This document shows positions 12,401 to 24,000 of a stretch of 64,000 bases of DNA, in pieces. Position numbers and translations under genes: made by a program. The number at the start of each line of letters is the position of its first letter. Position 1 is the first letter of the stretch. The notes under the pieces are model-generated. The model did not search any database. It was not told the origin of the DNA and saw only the letters and a program-made list of their open reading frames with translations. Source of the stretch: Zygaena filipendulae (Eukaryota; Arthropoda; Insecta; Lepidoptera; Zygaenidae); assembly GCA_907165275.2 (NCBI GenBank), contig OU015662.1, positions 8,005,501 through 8,069,500 on the forward strand, given 5' to 3'.

Positions 12401-13197
12401 CCGAGAAGGAGACTATGGCGGTACGTCGTGTGTTCCGACGTATCGTCATCATCGGGGGCACTAGTGGGCCCCCCGAGGAGGAGCCCAATTCGGGCTGGCG
12501 CCGTCGGGGCTGCGGAGCATGCGAGAGCGATTCCCGTGGCCCCGGCAACAGGCGCGGAGGCGGCGAACACCCCAGGGTTTTTAGTGGGTAGTATTCCTGC
12601 CCTTCTCAGGGCGGGTCGTCCTTTTCAGGGCGGAGTCCCACATAACCACCGCCTGCCCCAGGGCGGTGGTATGCATAAAGCATTTTCCCTGGGTCACAAA
12701 AAAAAAAAAAAAAAGGTTTGCACTGTTGACGAAGTCGCGCGAGCCGAGCGAGCGCAGCGAGCGTGCCGCGGTAGCGGCCGGCGAAGCGCCATAGTCAAAA
12801 TATTATCGTAAATTGAGTAAGGTTTTTATTATTTTTTTTTCTCGAAAATTATGAATTTCCGTAATTTGCGGATTTGAGAAATACACTATAAACACACTAT
12901 TCTATCCAAAAAAAAATTGTAACTATTAAAAATCGAGGGTGCTTAATGTACAGTCCTTCCAAATATAGACATTCACATAGTGACCATGATCTAATGTAAA
13001 AATACACAAATCAAAAGACTGGCATATCATAAATTTGCAATATGTTTATTCATCCGGAACCGCTACATTCGGTCTCATGCTACGTTCTTACACACACCTG
13101 TGCACAAAGAAAAAATAGACATGGAACGTTGTGCACTCACCCACGAAACCAGGGGCCCGTTCAAGAATTCTTCAATTTCCGTACCTGATACAGCCAT
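6480..13197 (-). CDS. Girdin: Girdin/Daple (CCDC88) family actin and signalling scaffold
   Basis: Seven exons join in phase (minus strand): 13197-13141, 11136-10720, 10456-10173, 10092-9922, 9838-9622, 9514-6907, 6832-6480, giving 1368 codons. Residues 1 to about 160 form the HOOK-type N-terminal domain, recognised by the LLLLGAAVQC motif and the order of conserved segments. Residues from about 250 to 1080 are almost continuous heptad coiled coil. The tail is Ser/Arg-rich and low complexity. The last residues WYEYGCV end in GCV, the PDZ-binding C-terminus I recall for vertebrate Daple, which binds Dishevelled. Family members link microtubules, actin and G-protein or Wnt signalling, and the fly Girdin organises epithelial adhesion; these roles are inferred for this gene. 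The start is the ATG at 13197, followed at once by a HOOK-like sequence and a GTGAGT donor. I did not see a clear G-alpha binding motif. A retrotransposon occupies part of intron 1. Family assignment is very confident. Confidence 0.93.
11892..12713 (+). mobile_element. 5'-truncated non-LTR retrotransposon in girdin intron 1
   Basis: A GC-rich block of 820 bp ends in a run of about 17 A residues. It is flanked by an identical 14-bp target-site duplication, AGGTTTGCACTGTT, at 11878-11891 and 12714-12727. Poly(A) and the duplication prove insertion by target-primed reverse transcription with sense on the plus strand. Long open frames run on both strands through 11840-12810, but they reflect GC content and I do not count them as genes; the plus frame from 12275 may be a relic of the C-terminus of ORF2. 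The start repeats a unit with CCCGAATTGGGTCC. The same family occurs in opposite orientation near 25250-25830. The clade may be R1- or Jockey-like; I cannot settle it by eye. Confidence 0.85.
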
Positions 13198-14430
13198 CGT
13201 TGTCAAGCCTTAAGAAAAACTAGACCTACTTCTGTGATCCTGGCCGCAATTCATGGCTTAGAAGGTGTCTACATTAATAGTAAAATTATAAATGCACTCA
13301 ACATCTGCTACGATCAAAATAAAAAAACACACAGAGAGAAGGTAATCACTACGTTTTAAAACACCATGACCACAGACGATTAAGGGAACACTGATTCGAT
13401 AATCGATTCAACTTCAACAGTTCAACTTTTCTTTTCCACAGAGCGTAGAACGCCACAGAGTCAGTAGGTGGGTACCTGCCGATTACCTTCTCTCTGCTGC
13501 CTACTACCTCAGAGTAAAAGTTTAACAGACGTTCCAATTTGGTTGGATCCAACCAAAACCAACCGCCGTTGTGCCAACCGTTCCGACATTGCTACAGACG
13601 TACCGACGGTTGGGCATCCAACCGTCATTTGCCTATGCACTGAAGAAGTGTAAGGACGTCATTATCTACATATACTATAATAAAGGAGTAGAATCCGCGA
13701 TTCTGTACATTGAATATTTTTACCTAAAAGTGAGAGGGGTGATAAAAGAAGAGTAACGAAACCCAAAAAAAGTTTTTAAAATTCTTTTTTGTCTGTCTGT
13801 CTGTTCGCGATAATCTCCGCATCTACTGAACGGGTTGTCATACAGTTTTCGGTAGTAGATTAAGCTAAGTCTGGAGCAAGCTTTGTTTCATCGAAATCGA
13901 AAAAAGTTATCATCAGTTAAAAAAGGTTAAAGTAAAGGTTGTCTGGAAGAGATCGCTAGTAAAGCATTAACACCGCCTTTTGTATGCCTTTAGTTATAAG
14001 TTTTTGTAAACACACTGTAACATTATTTTAGTGTACAATAAAGTGTATTCTATTCTATTCTAAAGACTTCAGCGCAATGCAATGGTCGAAAGCTTCGATA
14101 TAATGTTGCATACGGAACATGCATTTTTTTTCTTTTGAATTGATTTCGCAAAGTGACAGTTTTAAGGCTTGGAGCGACAGATGATGTGATTATAATATTT
14201 TCTTTGAGACCACTACGTTTTAAAAGAGTGAGAAAATCTAACGTCATTACTGTCATTGCAAGGGTTGAAAATTCACGCGGGTGAAACCGCAGGCATCAGC
14301 CAGTTTATAATAATATTACCTGTATTTGTTTTTACATACTTACGTACTAGTGACAGACGATCCAATTTGGTTGGCACCAACCGCCCGATCACGACCAAAT
14401 CGGAAAGTGTATAGGGTAGTCGATCCAATA
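13198..14430. other. Intergenic, no gene; repeat fragments
   Basis: This is the upstream region of girdin. It holds palindromic CCAATTTGGTTGG units near 13540 and 14360. From about 13770 to 14310 there is a degraded small element beginning with TCTGTCTGTCTGTTCGCGATAA-like sequence and ending in CGCGGGTGAAACCGCAGG, which resembles a Helitron 3' end. I see no coding sequence and no identifiable core promoter. Confidence 0.4.
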
Positions 14431-14790
14431 TTATTAATACGGGTTATAACTCAGCTGATTGTTGATTGATGAATCTCGTTTCAAGTAAGGTTCTAAAATT
14501 AAAGCTTCACTTGAAATTAGTTTTAAAACTAGATTCATGACTTGAGTAACCTTTTGGAATACGGACCTTAATCTTCTAATATATATAAATCACGTGTCAC
14601 GTTGTTTGTCCGCGATGGACTCCGAAACTACTGAACGGATTTTAATAAAATTTTGTAAACATTTATAACCATTTAGAACTTAAAACGCATTCTATAATAA
14701 GATGTACGCTTGAGCTATGATCTGAGCATAAAACTAATCTCAAGTAAAACATGATCTGAGTCACCTTCTGGAATACGGGCCTGACTTCAT
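14430..14790. mobile_element. MITE family C fragments with a Helitron 5' part
   Basis: AACTCAGCTGATTGTTGATTGATG and CTTGAGTAACCTTTTGGAATACGGACC also occur around 45110-45230. Between 14576 and 14680 lies the 5' part of the Helitron seen at 29022. It is cut by another segment related to 44570-44680 (GAATACGGGCC, TTCTATAATAAGATGTACGC). These are nested fragments without coding content. Confidence 0.5.
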
Positions 14791-15257
14791 TTTTAAATAT
14801 TATAAACCTAAAGTTATGACCTATGTATGTTTATTCCAATATACCATTTCCAAAGATCATATAATCACTACGTTTTAAGTTAAGGGATTCCCATACTGTG
14901 AAATGGAATGAATGACGCGAATAGGGTACTTGCATGATTTTTTTTTCAGTCTATTTTAAAGATATATGGCATATATTAATTAAAGTGTACCCTAGTGTGA
15001 TCGATATAAGGTACAATACCCGCGGTAATTTCGAAGTTCCCACGGGAATACCGGGATAAAAGTACCCTATGTCCTTCTCTGTACCTATGAAAACAGGCAT
15101 GCAAAACTTGCAAAATTTATTGATGATCGGTTGAGCCGTTAAGTCGTGAAAGCGTAACAAACAAACAATCAAACAAACTAACTCACTTTCGCATTTATAA
15201 TATTAGTGAGGATTTAATAAAAAAAAATCGACATGAACGCGACTACCTATTTATTAG

Positions 15258-15810
15258 ATACTAGCTGTCCCCCGTGATTTCACCTGCGGTAAATTCGGAA
15301 TTCCCCGGGAAATTCAGGATAAAAAAGGACTTTAGGACTACCGTATGGTTTCCTTTAAGAATTTTCTAAATAAATTCAGTAGATCCCTACAACGTCACAA
15401 TCACCACGTCACAAACTCACAAACTTTACATCTTCATAATATTATAGCTGTGCCCCCCGGTTTCACCCGCTTGAGTTTTGGAATTCCCGCAGGAGCTCCT
15501 AAGTAGCCTAATTTACTCATTATAGCATCAGCTAATTAGCAATGAAAGTCCCGTCATAATTTGTGCAACCGTTTCGGCGTGTGAGTTTCGGAATTCCCGC
15601 AGGAACTCCAAAGTAGCTTAAATTACTCCTTATAGCATCAGCTAATTAGCAGTAAAAGTCCCGTCAAAATTTGTGCAACAGTTTCGGAATTACTCCTTAT
15701 AGAATCAGAAGAAAGAATTTTTTAAATCAGTCCCGTAGTTTTTTAGTAAAATCGTAACAAACAAACAAAAAATCAAATCTTTCCTCTTTATGATATTAGT
15801 AGGAAGTTCC
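15258..15810 (-). mobile_element. Two reversed Helitron copies, one with internal duplication
   Basis: ACTAGCTGTCCCCCGTGATTTCACC at 15261 and AGCTGTGCCCCCCGGTTTCACCCGC at 15447 are reverse-complement Helitron 3' ends. In the second copy a unit of about 125 bp (GGAATTCCCGCAGGA to CGTTTCGG) is repeated in tandem at 15480-15580 and 15590-15690. No coding sequence. Confidence 0.55.
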
Positions 15811-16234
15811 CTAAATTGTATCCTAGAATCAGTGAGTGCGAGAAAGAAAGAGCGCAATCGCTCTTTCTTTCTCGTCATCATACTACGCTAAATTTCACCC
15901 TAAATCGATCACGCTAGGGTACATTTTAACGTAGTGTGATCACTCGCTCTCTCTCTCACACACCGACCCTAGATTGGTGACGACCGACCCGATTACACTG
16001 CCCTAGATCGCAACCAATTTAGGGAGAAGTCGATTGATTTCACTAAATTGGATTCTAACGGTTCTAATCTTCGATTAAACCTTCCGATTTCCTAAATTGG
16101 TGTCGGACAAATTGTAAAGTACTTGAAATATTCTAAAAGTCTTCCACCAAATCACCAACGACATTAAATTTCGCCAGATCTGGTGAAAAGTTACAACACT
16201 GCCGAATTGGCAGTCCATTTTAGTGTAGTGTAAT

Positions 16235-16600
16235 TACTCGCTTCCGTAAAGAATCGAAATGCATCTTACCGATGCATTTTAAAGTAACAAAAAATCAGAA
16301 AGATTTCAGAAAATGGAAAATATGCGTTGACTGTATACACTTAGTTTCTTTTGCCTTCTCTGAAAGAGGTAAATGTTTCCTAAAAAAATAAAAGTGACGT
16401 CATGTGTCAAGCTTGGCTGTGATTGGTGTTTCGTTGCAACGTTCCGTTTCACAAAATTAAAAGTTGAATATTTTGGAAACTATTGAAATTTTTTAGTAAA
16501 TCTTTCACGATAACGCTTTTCTAAGGCTCTATTTTTGAAATATTGACACAATTTCTTATTATAAATTTCATCCAAGTACCCTATTTGTGACATAAATCGA
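16235..16600. mobile_element. Element E, right-hand part
   Basis: The segment from GCATCTTACCGATGCATTTT to CCAAGTACCCTA matches 40675-40998, the right half of a complete copy, at high identity. A reversed copy starts at 18031. It carries a TGACGTCA motif but no coding sequence. Confidence 0.65.
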
Positions 16601-17008
16601 GTTAATTTGTGATTTGTGGCTCGTAAAGCCTGGTGTGCGTTCCGTGGATTTGGGCGCAGTTGTTCGGTTAAAATTTCACTCGTTTGAGTTGCAACCAAGT
16701 ATCTCTAAGTAGTTTGTGGAGTGCATTCGTATGTCTAGTTAATTTGTGTGCATTCGTGCGAAGCGTGGACGGAGAATAGAATGGACGAGCTGCTAAAATA
16801 ATAATAATTACAAGAGTGAGAAAGTGCGAATGTTAAATACGTAGGTGCGAGCTGGACGAAACAATTGTTTTTGGTCTCTTTCTTGCGTATCGTTTATTTT
16901 TGTCTGCCTACATTTATATTGTAGGCAGACATCTGCATTGCTCTTTGTTTATTTGGATAAAAAACGTTGTTTTTTTCAATTATTGAAAGCTAAATAGACT
17001 TTCATATC

Positions 17009-17109
17009 GTGTTTAAAGTGTTTATTTTTGTTGTGGACATAGTGTTATGTTGTATTTTAGGCTGTAAGAGCCGTAATGCTAGGAAAACGGAGAATGTAAC
17101 ATTTCATCG
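17009..17109 (+). pseudogene. THAP zinc-finger exon, first half (copy A1)
   Basis: The frame reads through CCILGCKSR and ends TFHR with a CG|GTATGT donor. This is the first half of a THAP domain (C-x3-C ligands, then FHR). The split codon at the donor is completed exactly by the A that starts the exon at 18910, rebuilding FHRFP, the THAP hallmark. There is no in-frame ATG; the open frame begins with GTG, so a functional start is missing or lies in an unseen upstream exon. THAP domains occur in host DNA-binding proteins and in P-element transposases. Duplicated at 17608-17708. Confidence 0.6.
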
Positions 17110-17294
17110 GTATGTAATGATTTACTTTCATGTAAATGTGTTTTGTTTGTGCGAAATAGCAAATATGTTCATAATAACAGCTTTGAGATATAAATCGTAT
17201 AAATATAACAAAAAAATCAACATTAATTTGCTTTCATATTTTAATGTATAATCTTGCCAAATTACGTAGTCCTTATTCCATAATGGCGACTATT

Positions 17295-17330
17295 CTAGTT
17301 AATTTGTGGTCGTTACCACAAATTAACTAG
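17295..17330. repeat. Perfect 16-bp hairpin made of repeat ends
   Basis: CTAGTTAATTTGTGGT, a 4-nt loop, then its exact complement. CTAGTTAATTTGTG alone recurs at about 16736, 20793 and 42542. The hairpin therefore looks like two element ends joined head to head between the THAP exon copies. Confidence 0.6.
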
Positions 17331-17607
17331 AGTTGTTATCATGCTTTCCGTATTAAGTCGGGTTCGTAGATGGAGAATGAATAGATGAGGCGTTTTCCTT
17401 CTCTTTCTAATAGTAAGCGAGACAGTGTTATGGCTAAGTTATTAAGAGTGAAAGAGATTTCCAATTATCTTTTGTCCTTATCTAGCGTATAGGTTTTTTT
17501 TGTTGGGCAAAGTTATAGTTTGCCCAACAAAGCGAAGCGCTCTTTGTTTATTTTGATAAAAAACGTTGTTTTTTTTAATTATTGAAAGCTAAATAGACTT
17601 TCATATC

Positions 17608-17708
17608 GTGTTTAAAGTGTTTGTTTTTGTTGTGGACATAGTGATATGTTGTATTTTAGGCTGTAAGAGCCGTAATGAAAGGAAAACGGAGTATGTAACA
17701 TTTCATCG
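17608..17708 (+). pseudogene. THAP zinc-finger exon, first half (copy A2)
   Basis: Tandem copy of 17009-17109, about 600 bp downstream, with surrounding sequence also duplicated (upstream CGTTGTTTTTTTTAATTATTG, downstream the repeated AATATAACAAAAAAATCAAC block). The CCILGCKSR core, TFHR and the donor are retained; a few residues differ. As in A1 there is no in-frame ATG. Confidence 0.58.
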
Positions 17709-18030
17709 GTATGTAATGATTTACTTTCATGTAAATGTGTTTTGTTTGTGCAAAATAGCAAATATATTCATAATAACAGCTTTGTGGTATAAATCGTAGA
17801 AATATAACAAAAAAATCAACATTAATTTGCCTTCTTATTTTAGTGTATAATCTTGCCAAATTACGTAGTCCTTATTCCATAATGGCGACTATGTCCTTAC
17901 CACGTCGTTACAATGCCTTCCGTAATATATCGGGTTATACTACGACAAAGGTTGCTAGATTAACCCAGATTAATTTCCCAATTTTTTATAATATTAGTAG
18001 GTACCTATGAGGTGTAGGGTAGGGTAGTAG

Positions 18031-18575
18031 GGTACTTGCATGAAATTTATTATAAGAAATTGTGTCAATATGTCAAAAATAGAGCCTTAGAAAAGCGTTA
18101 TCGTGAAAGATTTACTAAAAAAAAATTAAGTTTCTAAAATATTCAACTTTTAATTTTGTGAAATGGAACGTTGCAACGAAACACCAATCACAGCCACGCT
18201 TAACAGATTACGTCACTTTTATTTTTTAGGAAACATTTACCTCTTTCAGAGAAGGCAAAAGAAACTAAGTGCATACAGTCAACGCATATTTTTAATTTTC
18301 TGAACTCGACACAGTTCAACCTTAATTTCGCTTTTGGATATTTAAGTTATCTGTCTGTCAGTGTCATATGACCCGACAGTGACATTTCTATCACAGGTTA
18401 ATAAGACGTAATTTTGAACTAGTGACGTCATTCCGCGTTTCGGCGGTAAAGTCAAAAGTAGGAACTTTGAAACGCTCTATTTAATTAATTTATGCATATA
18501 TATTTTCTTTTTCTTGCTTTATTTAAGTAGGCCATACATATATCTTTAAAATAGACTGGAATTTTTTTTTTATCT
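18031..18575 (-). mobile_element. Element E, reversed, 3'-truncated copy
   Basis: It begins with TAGGGTACTTGCATGAA and continues through the same internal segments as 40226-40998 in mirrored order. It stops after AAAATAGACTGGAATTTTTTTT and lacks the second terminal repeat. It is inserted in the THAP-related repeat: the uninterrupted junction TATGAGGTGTAACAAAATTATTTCGACC is seen near 19765. Confidence 0.6.
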
Positions 18576-18909
18576 CGACCAAGTTTCATGCCAAGTGCCA
18601 ATCGTTTCCATCATTTGTTTTTTTTTTCAACGTGGGATAAAATACTGAAAGATTCTAGTTAACTATGTCTCAGACGCTGTATTTTAAAACTTCGGTATCG
18701 AATCGAATAAGTTCAATTTGACCGTCAACAGAATCACGTGCACTGTACCCTTCGCGTGTAAGACTGGCTGAAAATCTTGCATGCTCTTGACTGTATGAGT
18801 AGTGTATGAAATAAACAATTTTAGATTCGATAACTACATTGTCCACGTCATATATTTTTTAATTTTTCATGTTAATACAGTGTGTATTCTATATTTTTTT
18901 CTTTTTCAG

Positions 18910-19084
18910 ATTTCCTTTTAAATTGGTTACTCTTATTAACTGGATAGCAAGCACTGGTCGTGTAAATTGGAAACCAAATAGCTATTCAAGGATTCGTTTC
19001 AAGCATTTCCCAAGCAGTTTCTTTCGAAAAACTAAACTTAATTACAATGAGTGCAGCTGGCGCGAACCAATAAGCAAGCAATAA
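18910..19084 (+). pseudogene. THAP zinc-finger exon, second half (copy B1)
   Basis: A strong acceptor (pyrimidine tract then CAG) opens a frame starting at the FP of FHRFP. It contains WIASTGRVNWKP and YSRIRFKHF, matching the W...NWKP...SRICSxHF order of THAP domains. The expected cysteine of the C-x2-H ligand pair is arginine (CGT where TGT is expected), so zinc binding is probably lost. It ends at TAA after about 57 codons with no transposase domain. Downstream AATAAAACG at about 19195 could be a polyadenylation signal. Confidence 0.62.
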
Positions 19085-19242
19085 TAATAATCGTTTCAAA
19101 AACCATAAGCCAAGCGCGCAACTTTTATGATGCCCTGACGAGAAATAAGCTGGTTTGCTCATCTGTACCGTGCGCTAAGGAACTTAAGTTCCAATAAAAC
19201 GTTATTTGCACCTACATAGTATTCATTTCACTTGCCCCGCTT

Positions 19243-19440
19243 CACTACATAGTATAAAGTCGCTTTCTCTGTCCCTATATCCCTATGTATGCTTAAGTCT
19301 TTAAACTACCCAACGGATTTTGATGCGTTTTTCACCAATAGATAGAGTGATTCATGAGGAAGGTTTGTAACTATATTTTATCCTGGAATTCCCGCGGGAA
19401 CTCCGAAATTACCATGGGTGAAACCGCGCGGGTCAGCTAG
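19243..19440 (+). mobile_element. Non-autonomous Helitron
   Basis: The GGAATTCCCGCGGGAACTCCG block, the AAACCGCGCGGG hairpin part and the terminal CAGCTAG followed by T at 19437-19441 mark a family copy. The 5' end near 19243 is approximate. It lies between the two THAP second-half exons. Confidence 0.55.
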
Positions 19441-20174
19441 TATATTATAAATCCCCTCGACACCATCAGGGATCGATGATTTATAGTTTATATACAAAAC
19501 AACCTATCCTATAAAACTACATTTTACTTCCTATAGCTTTTTCATCACCAAACAAGCTAAAACTCCTTGGAAATTGAGAATAAGTTATTTAGTGGCAATA
19601 CTGGTAGTTTACATGTGTGCATAGGAAGAATATCACTTTCTCTTACGCTATACGCGAATGCCTCGTCTAGTTCATTCTCCGTCTACGGTCGGGTTATACT
19701 ACAACAAAGGTTGCTAGTTTACCCAGATTAATTTCCCAATTTTTCATAATATTAGTAGGTACCTATGAGGTGTAACAAAATTATTTCGACCAAGTATCGT
19801 GCCAAGTGCCAATCGTTTCCATCATTTGTTTTTCTTATCAACCTGGGACAAAATACTGAAAGATTCTAGTCAACTATCTCTCAGGCGCTGTATTTTAAAA
19901 CTTCGGTGTCGAATTGAATAAGTTCAATTTGACCGTCAAGAGAATAACGTGTACTGTACCCTTCGTGTGTAAGACTGGTGCAAAGTGAGTCTAAGCTGAA
20001 AAGCTTGCATGCTCTTGACTGTATGAGTAGTGAATGAAATAAACAATTTTATATTCAATTTGATTTGGAAATTTTAGAATATTGGGCCTGATGACTACAT
20101 TGTCCACGTCATATTATTTTTTAATTTTTCATGTTAATACAGTTTGTATTCTATATTTTTTTTTTCTTTTTCAG

Positions 20175-20292
20175 ATGTCCTTTTAAATCGGTTAATCTTA
20201 TTAACTGGATAGTAAGCACTGGTCGTGTAAATTGGAAACCAAATGGCTATTCAAGGATTCGTTTCAAGCATTTCCCAAGCAGTTTCTGTTGA
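20175..20292 (+). pseudogene. THAP zinc-finger exon, second half (copy B2)
   Basis: A duplicate of 18910-19084, with about 400 bp of shared upstream intron (from CGACCAAGT near 19785) and shared downstream sequence to AATAAAACG at about 20460. The FP motif is changed to CP and a TGA stops the frame after SSFC. The cysteine-to-arginine change in the ligand pair is present in both copies, so it predates the duplication. Confidence 0.6.
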
Positions 20293-21023
20293 AAAACTAA
20301 CCTTACTGACAATGAGAGCAGCTGGCGCGAACCAATAAGCAAGCAATAATAATCGTTTCAAAAACCATAAACCAAGCGCGCAACTTTTATGATGCCATGA
20401 CGAGAAATATTAAGCTGGTTTGCCTCATCCGTACCGTGCGCTAAGGAACTTAAGTTCCAATAAAACGTTATTTGCACCTACATAGTTTTCATTTCACTTG
20501 CTCCGCTTAAATTATAAATCCCCTTGACACCTTCACGAATCGATGATAACCTATGTACTCTATAAAACTACATTTTACTTCCCATAGCTTTTTCATCACC
20601 AAACAAGCTAGAACTCCCTGGAAATTGGAAATAATTTATTTAGTGGTAATACTGGTAGTTTACATGTGTGCATAGGAAGAATATCACTTTCTCTTACCCT
20701 ATACGCGAATAGCCTGTCCATTCTATTCTCCGTCTACGGTGCGAAGCATAGATAATACAGGTGCGAAGCCACGGAACGCACACTTAGTCTAGTTAATTTG
20801 TGGTGTAAAGTCAAAGTGCAATTTTGAATTTCATTATCAATTATCTTACCATTGTTAAAGTGGGTTATTCTTTTCGACTTGTGCTTCCTAGTTCCTACGT
20901 CCTAGTCCTAACCGTCCTAACTCCTAAATCTTACTACTCGGTGCTAATTTATTCCGTATCTACTTGACTTTTTAGGTTTTTATATTTATCACAGATTTTA
21001 AATTTTATTTGGAATTTTAAGTA

Positions 21024-24000
21024 ATGTTTTCGTCATCGAATAATCGTGTTAAGTTCCAAGACCAACAGTTGGATGATTATGTTCTTGAGGCAAGTATTCA
21101 GGCATAGATACATATTATAATGAATGAAAGGACATTGCCAATCTTTGTATGGAGTGTGGACCAAGTGCTGGCCAGAATAAAGCCAGGTAGTTATGTTCCA
21201 TAAGGTAATAGTAGTCTGTAAAACAAAGCACTTCAAATTTTATCACAGGAGTCATGAAAAAAAAAGATTTTGTAGTTGTTGTTGTTTATTGGAATTTTTT
21301 TGCAAAAATTATTTATGGTAGTAACAAGCTAATTCTCGTCTCTAATACTGAATTATCTCAAGACAAAAGTACTAAAACAGTCACCCATATGGGCCTTTTA
21401 AAAAATCTCATAGTCCCTCAATGCACAATAAGCCCCGGTGTTGTAGTTCGATCCCACATAGGTACTATCCAAAAAAGTGTGATACAATAGTAAAAAGTAG
21501 TATACCCAACTCCTAGAAAAATTACCTACACAAGACTTGTGTATGTTGTGTACGTTTATTTTTTCTCTCAAACTGATCTTGGAAAAAAACCTTTTTTTAG
21601 TTTAAAGTAATGCAAGGAACACATTGGAAGTGCTTCAACTTCAGGGCAGCACTTGATTGAAACCCAAAATCTGAAGGAATAAAATATAATTAGTAATAGC
21701 TCCTAGAAAAACATACTATATGAAGGTGCTCATATATATAAGTAATAAACTGCCTAATGACATTAAAGAAATACAGTCTTTTCCACTATTTAAAAAAACA
21801 TTAAAACACTAAATTTTAAAGACTTTACTGAATTTGTAGATTGTGCTGGTTGATGGACATTGCAGAGGTGGGATAGCATCTGCAGCCTTTTATAATTGTT
21901 TCTCTTACACTGTAAAAACGATAAAACGAAACTTAAGTTTTTTTTTTCTCTGGGACCGACTTATAATACAATTTTTTTTTTTTTTAATAACATAATGCAA
22001 GGAAGTCCATCGAGGTGAACCAACTCCTGGGCAGCATTTGATCTAAACCCTGTCAATCTCCTTTCAGGTCAATCTTGTTACTTTTAGACTATTATTATTA
22101 TTATTTTTTTAGAACTCAGTTCTCAAGAGTAAACTACAGAGTAAAATTGATGCGCTTGTAATTATGAGCAAGGAGTTAGATAAATGCAGCATGGAAAGGG
22201 ACAGATTTAAAGTTTTAGTAGAGCAGTTTAAGTATAAAAATAAGATATCTCTCAATGATGTTGATAATAATAGTAAAATGGGCAGATTTTTTCCCTCTAA
22301 CACTCTAAGCGGTAGTGAAATGCTTGCTAAAACTAGAGATCACAACAACATTTTGAAAATGGAGGTAAGATTTGGGTATTCATCAAGATGTTACTTGTTT
22401 ATATCCCTCTGATAAGGTCAGAGAAGTAACATTAATGTAATATTTCAGGTAGAGACATTGCACAGTAAGTTAGAAGAAGCTACTGGGGATATAGTAGCCT
22501 TAAGAAAACAACTTCAAAAAAAAGAGCAGGCTTACCAAGAAACTAGTGGAAGCCAAACACATTCATTTCTTCTTCCTAGCTATTGCAACCAAGATTATGA
22601 GAGATTAGTGCAAGAGTTAGAAAAATTTCAAAAAAAGGTTATAAGGCTTTTATATAAGTAAATAGTATTTATAAAATTTATAAAATCTAAGATTTAATAT
22701 TTATAAAATCTAAGATTTACAATTTTTGGCAAATGAGTACCTACAGTAAGAATATTTATAGTTCCACTACTAGTTTGTACAGTTGATAGTGGTATTTATC
22801 ACTATATATTATAAAACAAAGTCCTCCACCACGTCTGTCTGTTCGTGATAAACTCGAAAATTACTAAACAGCTTCTCATGCAATTTTCACCAATAGATTT
22901 CGTGAAGAAGGTTTAGGTACATAATTTGTCAAGGTTTTGTGTAAATTGGTTGAAATATAATGTAAATTGTTGGAAGCGTCAGAAAAAGTGCATTAAATTT
23001 TGCATAATGTACTACACATTGTCAAGGGTACAGAGAACATGGGGTACTTTTTGCCCGGTCTCCCTGCAGAATTTCCCAAGTCAATACGAGTGAAACTATG
23101 GTAACAACTAGTGAAAACATGTTGAATAGCCTCAATTAATTTTCAATTTTTTTATTCAGTATAGACAAATCCAATTGGATTATAGAGCTATACTTGATGA
23201 AAAAGAAGAGCTTGTGTGTGACCGAGATTACTACAAGAGTAAGGTTCAGAGATTGAGTCACCAGATCAGCTTCATTCTGACGAACAGGGTCAAATCACAA
23301 CAAATAGAAAACCAAGAGGATCCACCAAAACTCATTGTGGACATTGATGGGCTGGTCACAGAGAACAAATATCTACACGAGCGCATAACACAGCTGCAGG
23401 TCGAAAAAGAAATCATTAAAAGAACATTGACTAAATATAAGGTAATAAAAAAGATTGATTGTAGAGGTTTTTTGAAACATATAAACTTGCCGAAACTAGA
23501 TAGGAGTTCATGTCATTTCTAAAGTCCTGCTGAAGCAAGTGTAATTATTTTATTAATGTTTTTTGCGCTAGCGCTGTTGTTTATCGAGATGGTTTTATGA
23601 GCTGACCCGACATCTATCTAGTTGGTATTATTGATCGAAGATTTATAAGCTTACTTTTAATCGACTTCAAAAAGGAGGAGATTCTCAATTCGACTGTTTT
23701 TTTTTTAATGTTTGTTGCCTCTTCAACTTTAATTTAAAAGCTGATGCTTCCTGTATCGTCCCATTATCATGAAATCAGGATATAATGATGAGAACTTGGA
23801 GAAATCGAGAAAACTCTTCAAAAATTATAGGCACACCTATGGTGATTTGGGTATTTTTTATAGTAAATCGTTCATTTGCTTTCGGAAAGCAAAATTTGAA
23901 GAAATAGAACTGATGACGAAGACCACAGATGGTCATTGGCACTACTGAAGTATTTCACAGTTTGCGATTCGATTACTGTTGTCGTTAGGCTATTGTCACT

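Noticed and set aside
11836..12811. Several open frames of 87-244 codons in the GC-rich block
   Set aside because: They lie in a retrotransposon fragment with few stops because of GC content, overlap on both strands, and show no conserved domain. A similar set at 25204-25872 was rejected for the same reason.
17009..17251. 80-codon frame as a small secreted or membrane protein
   Set aside because: It has no ATG (it opens with GTG), and the frame past 17109 is intron. The conserved part is the THAP half-domain.
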